NCBI RefSeq assembly: GCF_012396125.1
Contig: NZ_JAAXOX010000013.1
Location: 52,027-116,026 of the forward strand
DNA from: Cellulomonas denverensis
Lineage (GTDB): Bacteria; Actinomycetota; Actinomycetes; Actinomycetales; Cellulomonadaceae
Direction of reading: 5' to 3'
DNA length: 64,000 nt
Positions within the stretch are counted from its first letter, which is position 1. Every line of letters begins with the position of its first letter. The notes under the pieces are model-generated. The model had not been told where the DNA came from. It worked only from the letters and a program-made list of their open reading frames with translations, and ran no database searches. This document shows, piece by piece, positions 43,837 through 56,138 of the stretch. Made by a program: the position numbers and the translations under genes.

Positions 43837-44114
43837 GAGAGTGCACGAGTGCACGCCTCAGCACGCGGGAAGCGTGCATTCGCGCAACCTCGACCTGCCA
43901 ACACCGGAACAGCCGCAGGCGCGCCCGGCGACCCCAGCCCTTCACCGTTCGCCGATCCCACGCCCGGCCCCGCGGCGCCGAGAGTGCACGAATGCACGCC
44001 TCAGCACGCGGGAAGCGTGCATTCGCGCAACCTCGACCTGCCAACACCGGCACAGCCGCCGGCGCGCCCGGCGACCCCAGCCCTTCACCGTTCGCCGATC
44101 CCACGCCCGGCCCC
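43837..44114. repeat. Two ~135-bp direct repeats with embedded palindrome
   Basis: Copies 43837-43971 and 43980-44114 are nearly identical (offset 143). Each starts with the palindromic core GAGAGTGCACGARTGCA…TGCATTCGCGC also found at 12666, then GACCTGCCAACACCGG and ends at CACGCCCGGCCCC. Non-coding, between crgA and the convergent rhomboid gene. Confidence 0.85.
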
Positions 44115-44372
44115 TGCGCCCGGCCCGCACTCGACCTTGCCGGCCCCGCGCGGTTTCCCCAGCCGCCGCCGGTTCATCCCCAGACACACCCCCGCGCGTC
44201 CCCAGGCCCCTCGGCCCGGATCCATGCGGTCTGCACCGTGTTGACGCCCCCACTGTCCCCAGCAGTGGACAGCCCTGTGGATAACTACACCGGTGTAATT
44301 CCACACCTGTGAGTAACTCTGGGGACGGGGTCAGCGGGCCGAGAACCTGCTGGTGGGAGGCTCGTCCGGGCC
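44115..44372. other. Non-coding stretch with one DnaA-box-like site
   Basis: No gene. Contains TGTGGATAA (44276-44284), a perfect reverse complement of the TTATCCACA DnaA box, followed by the palindrome TACACCGGTGTA. Roughly 14 kb from oriC. Confidence 0.5.
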
Positions 44373-45236
44373 TCAGCCGAAGAAGCCGTGCTGCGCGTAC
44401 AGCAGCACCGGGACGGCGACCAGCGCGACCAGAGTGATCGCGCTGGCGCCCACCGCAGCCAGGTGCTGCCGGGCCCGTGGGGTGTAGGCGAACACCGCCC
44501 CGAGCGCGGCGCCGACGATCAGGCCGCCGAGGTGCGCCTGCCAGGCCACCCCGGGCAGCACGAAGCCGAGCACCGCGTTGATCGCGATTACGCCGATGAT
44601 CGCGCCCGCCGACCGGCCGACCCGGCGCAGCACGACCAGCACCGCGCCGAACAGCCCGAACACCGCGCCGGAGGCGCCATACAGCCCGGTGAACCAGCCG
44701 CCGTCGGCTGCGGCGAACGCCATGAACATGACCGACCCGGCCAGCGCGCTCAGCAGGTACAGCGCCAGGAACCGCCAGCGCCCGAACGCCTGCTCCAGGA
44801 ACGGTCCCACCGAGTACAGCGCGACCATGTTGAACAGCAGGTGGAACGGCTGGTTCGGCGCGTGCAGGAACGCCGCGGTCAGGAACCGCCAGGGCTCCTG
44901 CTCCCCGAAGTAGGGCACGAAGTAGAGCGCATTCGTCCACCCATCAGCTACCTGCTGCAGCAGGTAGCTGACCACGCACAACCCGATCAGGGTCAGCGTG
45001 ACCACCGGGCGGCCCTGGCGCGCCACCCCGCCGAAGATCGTGCGGTTGGCCGGCGTCCGGGCGGCGGCCTCGCGCACGCAGTCGACGCACTGGACACCGA
45101 CCGCGGCCGGGCGCTGGCACTCCGGGCAGGTCGGCCGGTTGCACCGCTGGCACCGCACGTACGAGACGCGGTCCGGGTGCCGGGGGCAGACCGGCGGCGG
45201 GGGAGTGGGCGCAGCGCCCGGCTGCGGGTAGCTCAT
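44373..45236 (-). CDS. Rhomboid-family intramembrane serine protease
   Basis: 287 residues. N-terminal zinc-binding segment with paired Cys (CPRHPD…CQRCNRPTCPEC…CVDC) precedes six or seven helices carrying the catalytic Ser in GASGAVFG and His in WQAHLGG. HxxxN-type residues lie in HLLFNMVALY. Substrate unknown. ATG start 5' to cyclophilin; 7 bases apart, so likely one unit. Confidence 0.9.
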   Translation of the reverse strand: MSYPQPGAAPTPPPPVCPRHPDRVSYVRCQRCNRPTCPECQRPAAVGVQCVDCVREAAARTPANRTIFGGVARQGRPVVTLTLIGLCVVSYLLQQVADGWTNALYFVPYFGEQEPWRFLTAAFLHAPNQPFHLLFNMVALYSVGPFLEQAFGRWRFLALYLLSALAGSVMFMAFAAADGGWFTGLYGASGAVFGLFGAVLVVLRRVGRSAGAIIGVIAINAVLGFVLPGVAWQAHLGGLIVGAALGAVFAYTPRARQHLAAVGASAITLVALVAVPVLLYAQHGFFG

Positions 45237-45243
45237 CGGTGTC

Positions 45244-45783
45244 TCAGGCCTCGATGGTCACCGACTCGATCACCACGTCCTGCGACGGCCGGTCGCCCGG
45301 GCCGGTGCGGGTGGTGGCGATCTCGTCCACGACCTTCTTCGAGTCCTCGTCGGCGACCTTGCCGAAGATGGTGTGCTTGCCGTTCAGGTGCGGGGTCTCG
45401 GTGACCGTGATGAAGAACTGCGAGCCGTTGGTGCCGCCGACCTTGCCGGTGATCGGGTCACGGCGCAGACCGGCGTTCGCCATCGCGAGCAGGTACGGCT
45501 CGGAGAACCGCAGCTCGGGGTGGATCTCGTCGTCGAAGGAGTAGCCCGGGCCGCCGGTGCCACGCCCGAGCGGGTCGCCGCCCTGGATCATGAAGCCGTC
45601 GATCACCCGGTGGAAGATGACGCCGTCGTAGAGCGGGGTGTTCTTCTGCTCGCCGGTCGCCGGGTCGGTCCAGGTCTTCTCGCCCGTGGCCAGCCCGCGG
45701 AAGTTCTCCACGGTGACGGGTGCGTGGTTCGGGAACAGCTCCAGGCGGATGTCGCCCCGGTTCGTGTGCAGAGTCGCGTACAT
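45244..45783 (-). CDS. ppiA: Cyclophilin-type peptidyl-prolyl isomerase
   Basis: A 179-residue cytoplasmic cyclophilin with catalytic Arg in FHRVIDGFMIQGGD and the GTNGSQFFIT and HTIFGKV signatures. ATG at 45783 (MYATLHTNRG) is the family start; longer upstream frames are rejected. Upstream of the rhomboid gene in the same direction. Confidence 0.95.
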   Translation of the reverse strand: MYATLHTNRGDIRLELFPNHAPVTVENFRGLATGEKTWTDPATGEQKNTPLYDGVIFHRVIDGFMIQGGDPLGRGTGGPGYSFDDEIHPELRFSEPYLLAMANAGLRRDPITGKVGGTNGSQFFITVTETPHLNGKHTIFGKVADEDSKKVVDEIATTRTGPGDRPSQDVVIESVTIEA

Positions 45784-45933
45784 ACGGTCATCTTCGCACG
45801 GGGGTCTGACCACCGGCCGAGTGAAGACCCTGTGCCGGTGTGCCCGTTCCGGGGTGCCTGCCACCTGCGCGAAGGCCGACACAGTGGCAGAGTGGGAGGT
45901 CATTCGACCAGCGTGGAGCGGGAGTGAGTGGAC

Positions 45934-46884
45934 ATGCCCTTTCTGACCCGACGGAGCAAGCTCGATCGCGTCGCCGACAAGTTGCAGGCCGAGCGCCTGA
46001 AGGACCAGACCGCCGACGTGGGTGCCGCCCTGGCCGAGGTGCGGGCCAAGGCCGCTGACCAGGCCGGGAAGCTCGCCGTCGTCGCCAAGGAACAGGCGGT
46101 GGAGAAGGCCGGGACCGCCCGCGAGGCGGCCGGTCACGCCGTGGAGTGGACCCAGCCCCGGGTGGAGGCCGCCATCGAGTGGCTGCTGCCCCGGCTCGAC
46201 CACCTCTACAAGGAGAGCGTGAAGGCCGCCGCCCCCCGGGTGGAGAAGGCCGCGGAGAAGGCCGGCCCGGTGATCGACACTGCGCACGACAAGCTGGTGG
46301 ACGATCTGCTGCCCAAGCTGGTCGCCGCGGTGAACGAGGCCGCCGACCGGGCCGGCACCGCCGTCGCCCAGGCCGCCGACCGGGCGCAGGACGCCCCGGC
46401 GAAGCTGACCAAGGACAGCAAGAAGGCCGCCAAGGCGATCGAGAAGGCCGAGAAGCCCAAGGGCAAGGCCGGCAAGCGGTTCCTGATCGTCGCGACCGTG
46501 GTCGGTGCCGGTGCCGCGGTGTTCGCCTGGAGCCGCTCGCGGACCCAGAACGACCCGTGGGCCGAGCCCTGGGAGCCCGAGGCCCCGACCGGCGACCAGG
46601 TGCGCGCCCGCGCCCAGGCCGTCCGCGAGGACCTGAACGACCAGCTCGGCGACGCCGCGGAGGCCGTGGGCGAGGCCGCCGGTGAGGCGGTCGCCAAGAG
46701 CCGTGAGGCCGGCAAGAAGGTCGCGGAGAAGGCCGCCGAGGTCCGTGAGGCAGCCACCGAGCGTGCCCAGGACGTGCAGGAGAAGGTCGCCGAGGCGACC
46801 GAGAAGGTGCAGGACGCCGCCAAGAAGGCCGCCCCGCGCCGCAGCCCGGCCAAGAAGCCGGAGGGCGAGGCCGACCAGGCCTGA
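45934..46884 (+). CDS. Ala/Lys-rich membrane protein, DUF5324-like
   Basis: A 316-residue highly charged protein: helical Ala/Glu/Lys-rich N-terminal half, one membrane helix (KRFLIVATVVGAGAAVFAW), then a second coiled, LEA/apolipoprotein-like tail ending in a Lys/Pro-rich stretch. ATG at 45934 is 9 bases after GGAG; GTG at 45928 is too close. Resembles the DUF5324 proteins seen in this neighbourhood of actinobacterial genomes; function unknown. Confidence 0.75.
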   Translation: MPFLTRRSKLDRVADKLQAERLKDQTADVGAALAEVRAKAADQAGKLAVVAKEQAVEKAGTAREAAGHAVEWTQPRVEAAIEWLLPRLDHLYKESVKAAAPRVEKAAEKAGPVIDTAHDKLVDDLLPKLVAAVNEAADRAGTAVAQAADRAQDAPAKLTKDSKKAAKAIEKAEKPKGKAGKRFLIVATVVGAGAAVFAWSRSRTQNDPWAEPWEPEAPTGDQVRARAQAVREDLNDQLGDAAEAVGEAAGEAVAKSREAGKKVAEKAAEVREAATERAQDVQEKVAEATEKVQDAAKKAAPRRSPAKKPEGEADQA

Positions 46885-46895
46885 CCCACCCGAAC

Positions 46896-46933
46896 ACGAC
46901 GGCCCGGTCCCCGCACGGGGGCTGGGCCGTCGT
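46896..46933. terminator. Terminator between convergent genes
   Basis: Stem ACGACGGCCC (46896-46905) with GGGCCGTCGT (46924-46933), loop containing a smaller CCCCG/CGGGG pair. Confidence 0.75.
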
Positions 46934-46937
46934 CATG

Positions 46938-47279
46938 TCACGCCCGCAGCACCTTCGCCATCGGCTTGCCCTTGGCCAGCTCGTCGACCAGCTTGTCCAG
47001 CCAGCGGATCTGCTGCATCAGCGGGTCCTCGACGTTCTCCACCCGCACCCCGCACACCACGCCGGTGATCAGGTCGGTGTGCGGGTTCATCGGCGCCGCC
47101 GCGAAGAAGTCCTCGAAGGTGGTCTCCGCCGCCAGGTGCGCCCGGAATTGCTCGTCGGTGAACCCGGTCAGCCAGAGGATGACCTCGTCCACCTCCGCGG
47201 CGGTCCGGCCCTTGCGCTCGGCCTTGGCGACGTACGCCGGGTACACCGACGCGACGCTCTGGCGGAAGATCCGGCTCAT
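46938..47279 (-). CDS. DUF2200 family protein
   Basis: A 113-residue soluble protein with the family's hallmark [16 protein letters not shown]…[12 protein letters not shown]. Unknown function. ATG start. Confidence 0.88.
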   Translation of the reverse strand: MSRIFRQSVASVYPAYVAKAERKGRTAAEVDEVILWLTGFTDEQFRAHLAAETTFEDFFAAAPMNPHTDLITGVVCGVRVENVEDPLMQQIRWLDKLVDELAKGKPMAKVLRA

Positions 47280-47311
47280 GGCGCCGAGGCTACTCGCGGT
47301 GCGCCCCGTGT

Positions 47312-48280
47312 TCAGCCGCCGAACGCCCGGGCCAGCACCTGGTGGTCGCAGTTGCCGCCGGTGAGCACCACGGCGACCCGGCGACCCCGGTTCAGCTCCC
47401 GGTCCCGCACGGCCGCGGCCAGTGCGATCGCGCCGGCCGGTTCGGCGAGGTTGTGCGTGGCCCGGTACAGCAGTGCCATCGCGTCCAGCGCCTCCTGGTC
47501 GGCGGCCCGCTCGATCCGGGACGCACCGGCGACGACGACAGCCACCGCGCCGGGGTCCGGGATCCGGCAGGCCACGCCGTCGATCAGGGTGTCCGCGGCG
47601 TCGGTGGCCACCGGCTCACCCCGGTCGAAGGACAGTGCATAGGCCGGTGCCCGGTCCGCGACCACGCCGACGACCTCCGCGCCGGAGCCGATCAGGTCCC
47701 GCACCGCGATGTTCGCGCAGATCCCCGAGCCCATCCCGACCGGCACATAGACCACATCCAGCCCGGGCACGTCCTCGTGCAGCTCGGCGGCATAGGTGGC
47801 GACACCCTCGACCAGCCACGGGTGCACCGGCGGCACCGGCACCAGGCCGCGCTGGTCCGCCAGCACCCGGGAGTGGTCGACCGCCGCCTGGAAGTCCCGG
47901 CCGTGCACGATCAGCTCGGCCCCGAAGGCCTCGGTCGCGGCGTTCTTGTCCGGGGAGTTGCCCTCCGGCACCACGATCGTCACCGGCACCCCGGCGGCGG
48001 CGCCGGCGAAGGCCAGCGACTGCGAGTGGTTCCCGCGGCTGGCCGAGATCACGCCGGCACCCGGTCGCTCGTCGGCGTGGTGGGCCATGAAGGTCAGCCC
48101 GCCCCGGACCTTGAACGCCCCGGTCGGATTGTGGTTCTCGTGCTTGATCCAGGTCGTGGTGCCGGTGGCGGCCTCGATCAGCGGCCAGCGGTAGGCGGCG
48201 GACCGGGGGACGTGCCGGGCCACCACGTCCCGGGCGTGATCGAGGGTGTCGGCGGTCAGGTGCAGCTCGCGAGGCTCCAT
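47312..48280 (-). CDS. PLP-dependent threonine/serine dehydratase-like lyase
   Basis: Fold-type II PLP enzyme, 322 residues. The Schiff-base Lys is in GAFKVRGG, the phosphate loop in GMGSGIC, and the Asn-loop SRGNHSQS is present. No ACT regulatory domain, so a short catabolic threonine dehydratase or threo-3-hydroxyaspartate ammonia-lyase type. ATG at 48280 preferred over TTG at 48292. Confidence 0.85.
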   Translation of the reverse strand: MEPRELHLTADTLDHARDVVARHVPRSAAYRWPLIEAATGTTTWIKHENHNPTGAFKVRGGLTFMAHHADERPGAGVISASRGNHSQSLAFAGAAAGVPVTIVVPEGNSPDKNAATEAFGAELIVHGRDFQAAVDHSRVLADQRGLVPVPPVHPWLVEGVATYAAELHEDVPGLDVVYVPVGMGSGICANIAVRDLIGSGAEVVGVVADRAPAYALSFDRGEPVATDAADTLIDGVACRIPDPGAVAVVVAGASRIERAADQEALDAMALLYRATHNLAEPAGAIALAAAVRDRELNRGRRVAVVLTGGNCDHQVLARAFGG

Positions 48281-48342
48281 CGGCCCATCCAAGCGTGACC
48301 GGCCAGGTGGGGGAAGGGACGGCCATAACGGAACGAGACCCC

Positions 48343-48363
48343 GACCGGCAGCCGGAGTCTCGT
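48343..48363 (-). terminator. Weak hairpin after tRNA-Ala
   Basis: ACGAGAC…GTCTCGT with an imperfect CCG/CGG extension, just downstream of the tRNA on the minus strand. Confidence 0.45.
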
Positions 48364-48368
48364 GTGGG

Positions 48369-48441
48369 TGGAGCCAAGGGGACTCGAACCCCTAACCCCC
48401 TGCTTGCAAAGCAGGTGCGCTACCAATTGCGCCATGGCCCC
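48369..48441 (-). tRNA. tRNA-Ala (anticodon TGC)
   Basis: 73 nt. Acceptor GGGGCCA (48435-48441) with TGGCTCC at the 3' side; anticodon loop reads TTTGCAA giving TGC; T arm GGTTCGAGTCC. 3' CCA not encoded. Confidence 0.96.
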
Positions 48442-48470
48442 GTGCGGGCCGGTGATGCAGCCCTGGGTGG

Positions 48471-48590
48471 TCAGTCGACCGAGTCGGTGACCTCGGCCCA
48501 CAGGTCCCGGTCGTCCCGCTCGGCGGCGTAGCGCGTGTAGGCCACGTAGCCGACGGCGGCGACGGCCGCGAGGAGCAGGAGCTTCTTCAT
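48471..48590 (-). CDS. DLW-39 family small protein
   Basis: Exactly 39 residues, starting MKKLLLLAAVAAVGY with one short hydrophobic helix and ending in the family motif RDLWAEVTDSVD. Sits between tRNA-Ala and tRNA-Ile, its standard place in actinobacteria. Function unknown. Confidence 0.85.
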   Translation of the reverse strand: MKKLLLLAAVAAVGYVAYTRYAAERDDRDLWAEVTDSVD

Positions 48591-48615
48591 GGGATCCCCC
48601 AGGTGGGCTCGGGAG

Positions 48616-48689
48616 TGGGCCTAAGAGGACTTGAACCTCTGACCTCTTCCTTATCAGGGAAGCGCTCTAACCGTCTGAGCTATAGGCCC
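48616..48689 (-). tRNA. tRNA-Ile (anticodon GAT)
   Basis: 74 nt. Acceptor GGGCCTA (48683-48689) pairs with 48617-48623; anticodon stem TTCCC… loop CTGATAA gives GAT; T arm GGTTCAAGTCC. Confidence 0.96.
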
Positions 48690-48746
48690 GTGTCACGCGG
48701 TGCGGACCGGATGAGGTTACCCGATCACAGCCCGTGCACCCAAACC

Positions 48747-48778
48747 GTGGCCGGTCCCGCAGACACGGGACCGGCCAC
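48747..48778 (-). terminator. Terminator of the gyrB-gyrA-DUF3566 operon
   Basis: Perfect 13-bp stem (48747-48759 with 48766-48778), 6-base loop, 11 bases after the DUF3566 stop. Confidence 0.85.
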
Positions 48779-48788
48779 GACGGGGATG

Positions 48789-49450
48789 TCAGTCGTCGGT
48801 CATGGTCAGGTGCACGCCACCGACCAGGGCCGCGGAGATGTTGTAGATGAAGGCGCCGATCGTGCTGAGCGCGGTGATCAGGAAGACGTTGATGATCGAG
48901 ATCAGCGCGGTGGCGGAGATGACCCGGTCGTAGGCGACGTAGTCGAGCAGGTCGAACTCGGAGTCGGCCAGGATCTCGGTGACCAGGTCGTTGATGCTGC
49001 TGAACACGTGCATGCCGTTCAGGGCGAGCCAGATCGCGCTCACCGCGACGACCAGCATGATGCCGATCGCGAAGGACACCAGGAACGACAGCTTCATCAC
49101 GGACCACGGGTCGATCCGGGACACCGCGAGCCGCACCCGGCGCGGACCGGCATCGCCGGCGGCCGAGGTCGCGGGCTTGCTGGGCCGGTCCTTGGCCGGG
49201 CGCTCCGCCACCGGGGTCAGGGTGACCGCGGGGGTCCCGGTGGACTCCTGGGCGGCCGGGGTCGCCGGGGCGGAAGTCGCCGGGGTGCTCGGGGCCTCGG
49301 GTGCCTTGGTGGCGGTCGTGGCGGACGGACCGCTGGACTTCACCGCGGCACCCCGGGCGGCCGCGCCGGAACGCGGGGCGGATCCGGTGGACTTGCTCGC
49401 GTCGCTGCCCGACTTCTTGCGCGGCGGGATCGACGGCGGCTTCGGACTGC

Positions 49451-49454
<4 letters not shown>
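48789..49454 (-). CDS. DUF3566 membrane protein
   Basis: 221 residues: a long Ser/Thr/Ala/Pro/Lys-rich N-terminus (to ~100), then the DUF3566 domain ([20 protein letters not shown]) with two helices. GTG start overlapping the gyrA stop. Its conserved place after gyrA is typical; function unknown. Confidence 0.9.
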
Positions 49455-52057
<2,603 letters not shown>

Positions 52058-52088
52058 GAACTCAATCCTTCGTCAGGTGCGGGGAGGC

Positions 52089-54101
52089 TCAGATGTCCAG
52101 GAAGCGCACGTCGCGCGCGTTCTGCTGGATGAAGGTGCGGCGGGACTCGACGTCCTCACCCATCAGGGTGGAGAAGACGCTGTCGACCGCCGCGGCCTCC
52201 TCGAGCGTGACCTGGAGCAGGGTGCGGTGCTCCGGGTCCATCGTGGTGTCCCACAGCTCGGAGTAGTCCATCTCACCCAGGCCCTTGTAGCGCTGGATGC
52301 CGTTCTCCTTGGGGATCCGCTTGCCGTTCGCCTGGCCGTCCGCCAGCACCGCGTCCCGCTCCCGGTCGGAGTACACGTAGTCGTGCGGGGAGTTCGACCA
52401 CTTGATCCGGTACAGCGGCGGCTGGGCCATGTACACGTGGCCCTGGATGATCAGGTCCGGCATGTACCGGTACAGCAGGGTGAGCAGCAGGGTCCGGATG
52501 TGCTGGCCGTCCACATCGGCGTCGGCCATCAGCACGATCTTGTGGTACCGCAGCTTGCTGACGTCGAAGTCCTCGCCGATCCCGGTGCCGAAGGCCGTGA
52601 TCAGCGCCTGCACCTCCGCGTTGCCCAGGGCCTTGTCCAGCCGGGCCCGCTCGACGTTCAGGATCTTGCCGCGCAGCGGGAGGATCGCCTGGGTCCGCGG
52701 GTTGCGCCCCCGGACCGCCGAACCGCCGGCCGAGTCACCCTCGACGATGAAGATCTCGCACTCGGCGGCGTTGTTGGACTGGCAGTCCTTCAGCTTGCCG
52801 GGCATCGAGTTGGACTCCAGCAGGCCCTTGCGCCGGGTCGCCTCGCGCGCCTTGCGGGCCGCCATCCGGGCCTGGGACGCCTGGATCGCCTTGCGGATCA
52901 CGTCCCGGGCCTCGTTCGGGTGCGAGTCCAGCCAGTCGCCGAGCTGCTCGTTGACCACCCGCTGGACAAAGGTCTTGGCCTCGGTGTTGCCCAGCTTGGT
53001 CTTGGTCTGGCCCTCGAACTGCGGCTCGCCGAGCTTGACCGAGATCACCGCGGTCAGGCCCTCGCGGATGTCGTCGCCGGTGAGGTTGTCGTCCTTCTCC
53101 TTGAGGATGCCCTTGTCCCGGGCGTACCGGTTGATCAGCGAGGTCATCGCCGCCCGGAAGCCCTCCTCGTGGGTGCCGCCCTCGGTGGTGGCGATCGTGT
53201 TCGCGTAGGTGAACACCGACTCCGAGTAGGCGCTGGTCCACTGCAGGGCGATCTCCAGCGAGATCTTGCGCTCGGTGTCCTCGGACTCGAAGTCGATGAC
53301 CTCCGGGTGGATCAGCTCGACCTTCTTGGTGGAGTTCAGGTGCGTGACGTAGTCGACCAGGCCGCCGTCGTACTTGTAGCTCACCGTTCGCGGGCCCTGC
53401 CCGGAGGCGGACTCGGCGCCGGTGACCTCGTCGTCCACGTCCCGGGCCTGGGGGCGCTCGTCGGTCAGCGTGATCCGCAGGCCCTTGTTCAGGAAGGCCA
53501 TCTGCTGGAACCGCGACCGCAGGGTCTCGAAGTCGTAGTCGGTGGTCTCGAAGATCTCCGGGTCGGCCCAGAACGTCTGGGTGGTGCCGGTCTCCTCGGT
53601 GGCCTCGCCGCGCTGGATGTCGCCCTGCGGGTGACCGCCGTTGGCGAAGTCCATCCACCAGGCGTAGCCGTCCCGCTTCACCTCGCTGTGCACCCGGGTG
53701 GACAGCGCGTTCACCACGGAGATGCCCACGCCGTGCAGACCACCGGAGACCGCGTAGCCGCCGCCGCCGAACTTGCCGCCGGCGTGCAGGATGGTCATGA
53801 CGACCTCAAGCGTCGGCTTGCCCTCGGTCGGGTGCATCTCGACCGGGATGCCACGGCCGTTGTCCGCGACCCGGACCCCGCCGTCGGCCAGCAGGGTGAC
53901 CTCGATGGTGTCGCAGTAGCCGGCCAGCGCCTCGTCGACCGAGTTGTCCACCACCTCGTAGACCAGGTGGTGCAGGCCACGGGCGCCGGTGGAGCCGATG
54001 TACATGCCCGGGCGCTTGCGGACCGCCTCCAGCCCCTCGAGGACGGTGATCGCGGAGGCGCCGTAGTCGCCGCCGTTCGGCTTGGGTGTCTGATCGGCCA
54101 C
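52089..54101 (-). CDS. gyrB: DNA gyrase subunit B
   Basis: 670 residues. GHKL ATPase ([28 protein letters not shown]) and TOPRIM domain (VEGDSAGG…ADADVDG). GTG start with GAGGAG ribosome site. Confidence 0.98.
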   Translation of the reverse strand: MADQTPKPNGGDYGASAITVLEGLEAVRKRPGMYIGSTGARGLHHLVYEVVDNSVDEALAGYCDTIEVTLLADGGVRVADNGRGIPVEMHPTEGKPTLEVVMTILHAGGKFGGGGYAVSGGLHGVGISVVNALSTRVHSEVKRDGYAWWMDFANGGHPQGDIQRGEATEETGTTQTFWADPEIFETTDYDFETLRSRFQQMAFLNKGLRITLTDERPQARDVDDEVTGAESASGQGPRTVSYKYDGGLVDYVTHLNSTKKVELIHPEVIDFESEDTERKISLEIALQWTSAYSESVFTYANTIATTEGGTHEEGFRAAMTSLINRYARDKGILKEKDDNLTGDDIREGLTAVISVKLGEPQFEGQTKTKLGNTEAKTFVQRVVNEQLGDWLDSHPNEARDVIRKAIQASQARMAARKAREATRRKGLLESNSMPGKLKDCQSNNAAECEIFIVEGDSAGGSAVRGRNPRTQAILPLRGKILNVERARLDKALGNAEVQALITAFGTGIGEDFDVSKLRYHKIVLMADADVDGQHIRTLLLTLLYRYMPDLIIQGHVYMAQPPLYRIKWSNSPHDYVYSDRERDAVLADGQANGKRIPKENGIQRYKGLGEMDYSELWDTTMDPEHRTLLQVTLEEAAAVDSVFSTLMGEDVESRRTFIQQNARDVRFLDI

Positions 54102-54239
54102 AGTCAGTGGTGCTCCTCAGTCCTGCGCACTCCCGGCATGCGGACACGACGCTCCCGTGACCACGGGGCGGGCGTTCCACGACGCTTCGGACGGCGCATC
54201 GGCGACCCGGTGCGGATCCACGCCGGGCATGACTGCACG

Positions 54240-54245
54240 ATTCTA
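54240..54245 (-). promoter_or_regulatory. Candidate gyrB -10
   Basis: TAGAAT on the minus strand, one change from consensus, about 140 bases before the gyrB GTG. No convincing -35. Confidence 0.4.
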
Positions 54246-54361
54246 CCCTCTCGCGGCCGGAGATTCGTGGTGGACCCGCGTGGAAACGGTGCGAGACGGG
54301 CCGCTGACGGCTTGAGGGGTGGGCGCGCGTACCCCTCCCCTGACCCGGGGGTCGCGGCGGC

Positions 54362-54916
54362 TCAGCCCCAGGTGTCCCGCGGGCCGCGTCCCTTGACCGA
54401 TCGTTTACCCCGGCCGAAGCCCGGCCCGGCCGGTCCGAGCACCCGGACCTCGGTGACCACGCCCTGCCCGACATCCTCCGCCATCCGGCTGACCAGCTGC
54501 GGAGCCAGCAACTTCAGCTGCTGCGCCCAGGCGGTCGAGTCGGTCCGGACCACCAGGACGCCGTCGGTGAAGGTCTCCGGGGTGCAGTGGTCGGCGATCT
54601 GGTCCCCGACCACGTCCCGCCAGCGTCCGATCACCCCGCCGATCGAGATCTCCGGCACCCAGCCGCGGTCCCGGAACAGCATCGACATGGTCGCCGACAC
54701 CGTCTGTGGGTCCCGCGGGTGCAGACCCGGACCACCACGATCGGCGGCGCTCAGTGGTGAACGCCGCGTAGCCTCCTGGCCGGGCCGGTAGCCCTTCGAC
54801 CGGGCGACCGCCTTGAACCGGCCGAGGGCGAGCCGGGCCATCTGCGCGCCGGAGGTCAGGCCGTCCAGTTGCTCGCACACCGGGACGGTCGGGTCGAAGG
54901 ACCCGTCACCGGACAC
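54362..54916 (-). CDS. dciA: DUF721/DciA family protein
   Basis: 184 residues; the conserved DUF721 part (VIGRWRDVVGDQIADHCTPE…LVVRTDSTAWAQQLKLLAPQL) lies in the second half. DciA proteins help load the replicative helicase. GTG start overlapping recF by 11 bases. Confidence 0.88.
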   Translation of the reverse strand: MSGDGSFDPTVPVCEQLDGLTSGAQMARLALGRFKAVARSKGYRPGQEATRRSPLSAADRGGPGLHPRDPQTVSATMSMLFRDRGWVPEISIGGVIGRWRDVVGDQIADHCTPETFTDGVLVVRTDSTAWAQQLKLLAPQLVSRMAEDVGQGVVTEVRVLGPAGPGFGRGKRSVKGRGPRDTWG

Positions 54917-56126
54917 GGGTGACCTCGGCGGACATCACGTCGAACCGGGCGCCGGCCAGCTGCTCCGGCACGTCCCCGGGCACCGCGGCGGTCACGAACA
55001 CCTGCCGGGCACCGGCGACCATCGACGCCAGCCGCTGCCGGCGCTTGGCATCCAGCTCGGCGAAGACGTCGTCCAGCATCAGCACCGGCTCGCCGTCCGG
55101 ACCCGAGTCGGCCACCCACAGATCCGCCTCGCCGTTGATCGTGCCCTCGACCGGCCCGTGGGTCAGCAGCTGGTAGGACGCCAGCCGTAGCGCCAGGGCG
55201 AAGGACCACGACTCACCGTGGCTGGCGTAGCCCTTGGCCGGCAGCCCGCCCAGGGTGAGCACCAGGTCGTCCCGGTGCGGCCCGACCAGGCACAACCCGC
55301 GCTCCAGCTCCTTGCGCCGCACCCGCTCCAGGGCGCGCAGCATGTCCGCCTGCACCGTCTCGAACGACCGCGGGCCGGCGTCCGGGGCCAGCTCGTCCGG
55401 GTCGGTGGCGTCCATCGACGACCGGTAGGTCAGCTCCGCCGCGCCCTGGCCGTCACTGACCTCGCGGTAGGACTCGGCCACATACGGGGTCAGCGCCGCC
55501 ACCACCGCGTGCCGGGCCACGATCACCCGCGCCGCCAGCTCGGCCAGCTTGGCGTCCCAGATGTCCAGCGTGCTCAGGTCCAGATTCGACCGGGAGCCGC
55601 GGAACCCGGCCGCCGACTTCAGCAGCGCGGTCCGCTGGCGCACCACCCGGTCGTACTCGGAGAACACCCCGGCCAGCCGCGGCGTGATCTGCACGCACAG
55701 CGCGTCCACGAACCGCCGTCGGCCGTCCGGATCACCCTTGACCAGCGACAGGTCCTCCGGCGCGAACAGCACCGACCGCAGCGCGCCGATCACGTCCCGT
55801 GACCGGGACGGCGCCCCGTTCAGCTTGACCCGGTTGTGCCGCCCGGACCCGAGCTGGATGTCCAGCACCAGCGCCCGTTCGGAGCCGTCGTCCTGCGCCC
55901 GCACGATCCGGGACCGCACCACGGCCGCCGACGCCCCCGCACGGACCAGGGGGGCGTCGGACGGCACGCGATGGCTGCTGAACGTCGACACGTAGCCGAT
56001 CGCCTCGACCAGATTCGTCTTCCCCTGCCCGTTCGGCCCGACGAAGGCCGTGATCCCCGGTTCGAAGGTCAGGTCGACCTGGTGGTAGGACCGGAAATCC
56101 GTCAGGGACAGGTGGGAGACGTACAT
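54906..56126 (-). CDS. recF: DNA replication and repair protein RecF
   Basis: 406 residues; SMC-like ATPase for gap repair and fork rescue. Walker A GPNGQGKTN near residue 33, signature region (CLVGPHRDDL) and Walker B (LMLDDVFAELD). ATG start. Confidence 0.97.
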   Translation of the reverse strand: MYVSHLSLTDFRSYHQVDLTFEPGITAFVGPNGQGKTNLVEAIGYVSTFSSHRVPSDAPLVRAGASAAVVRSRIVRAQDDGSERALVLDIQLGSGRHNRVKLNGAPSRSRDVIGALRSVLFAPEDLSLVKGDPDGRRRFVDALCVQITPRLAGVFSEYDRVVRQRTALLKSAAGFRGSRSNLDLSTLDIWDAKLAELAARVIVARHAVVAALTPYVAESYREVSDGQGAAELTYRSSMDATDPDELAPDAGPRSFETVQADMLRALERVRRKELERGLCLVGPHRDDLVLTLGGLPAKGYASHGESWSFALALRLASYQLLTHGPVEGTINGEADLWVADSGPDGEPVLMLDDVFAELDAKRRQRLASMVAGARQVFVTAAVPGDVPEQLAGARFDVMSAEVTRVR

Positions 56127-56138
56127 GCCGGTGGGCGC

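Noticed and set aside
43837..44114. Possible CRISPR or coding repeat after crgA
   Set aside because: Only two long copies, no spacers, and the frames through them have no start signals or domain.
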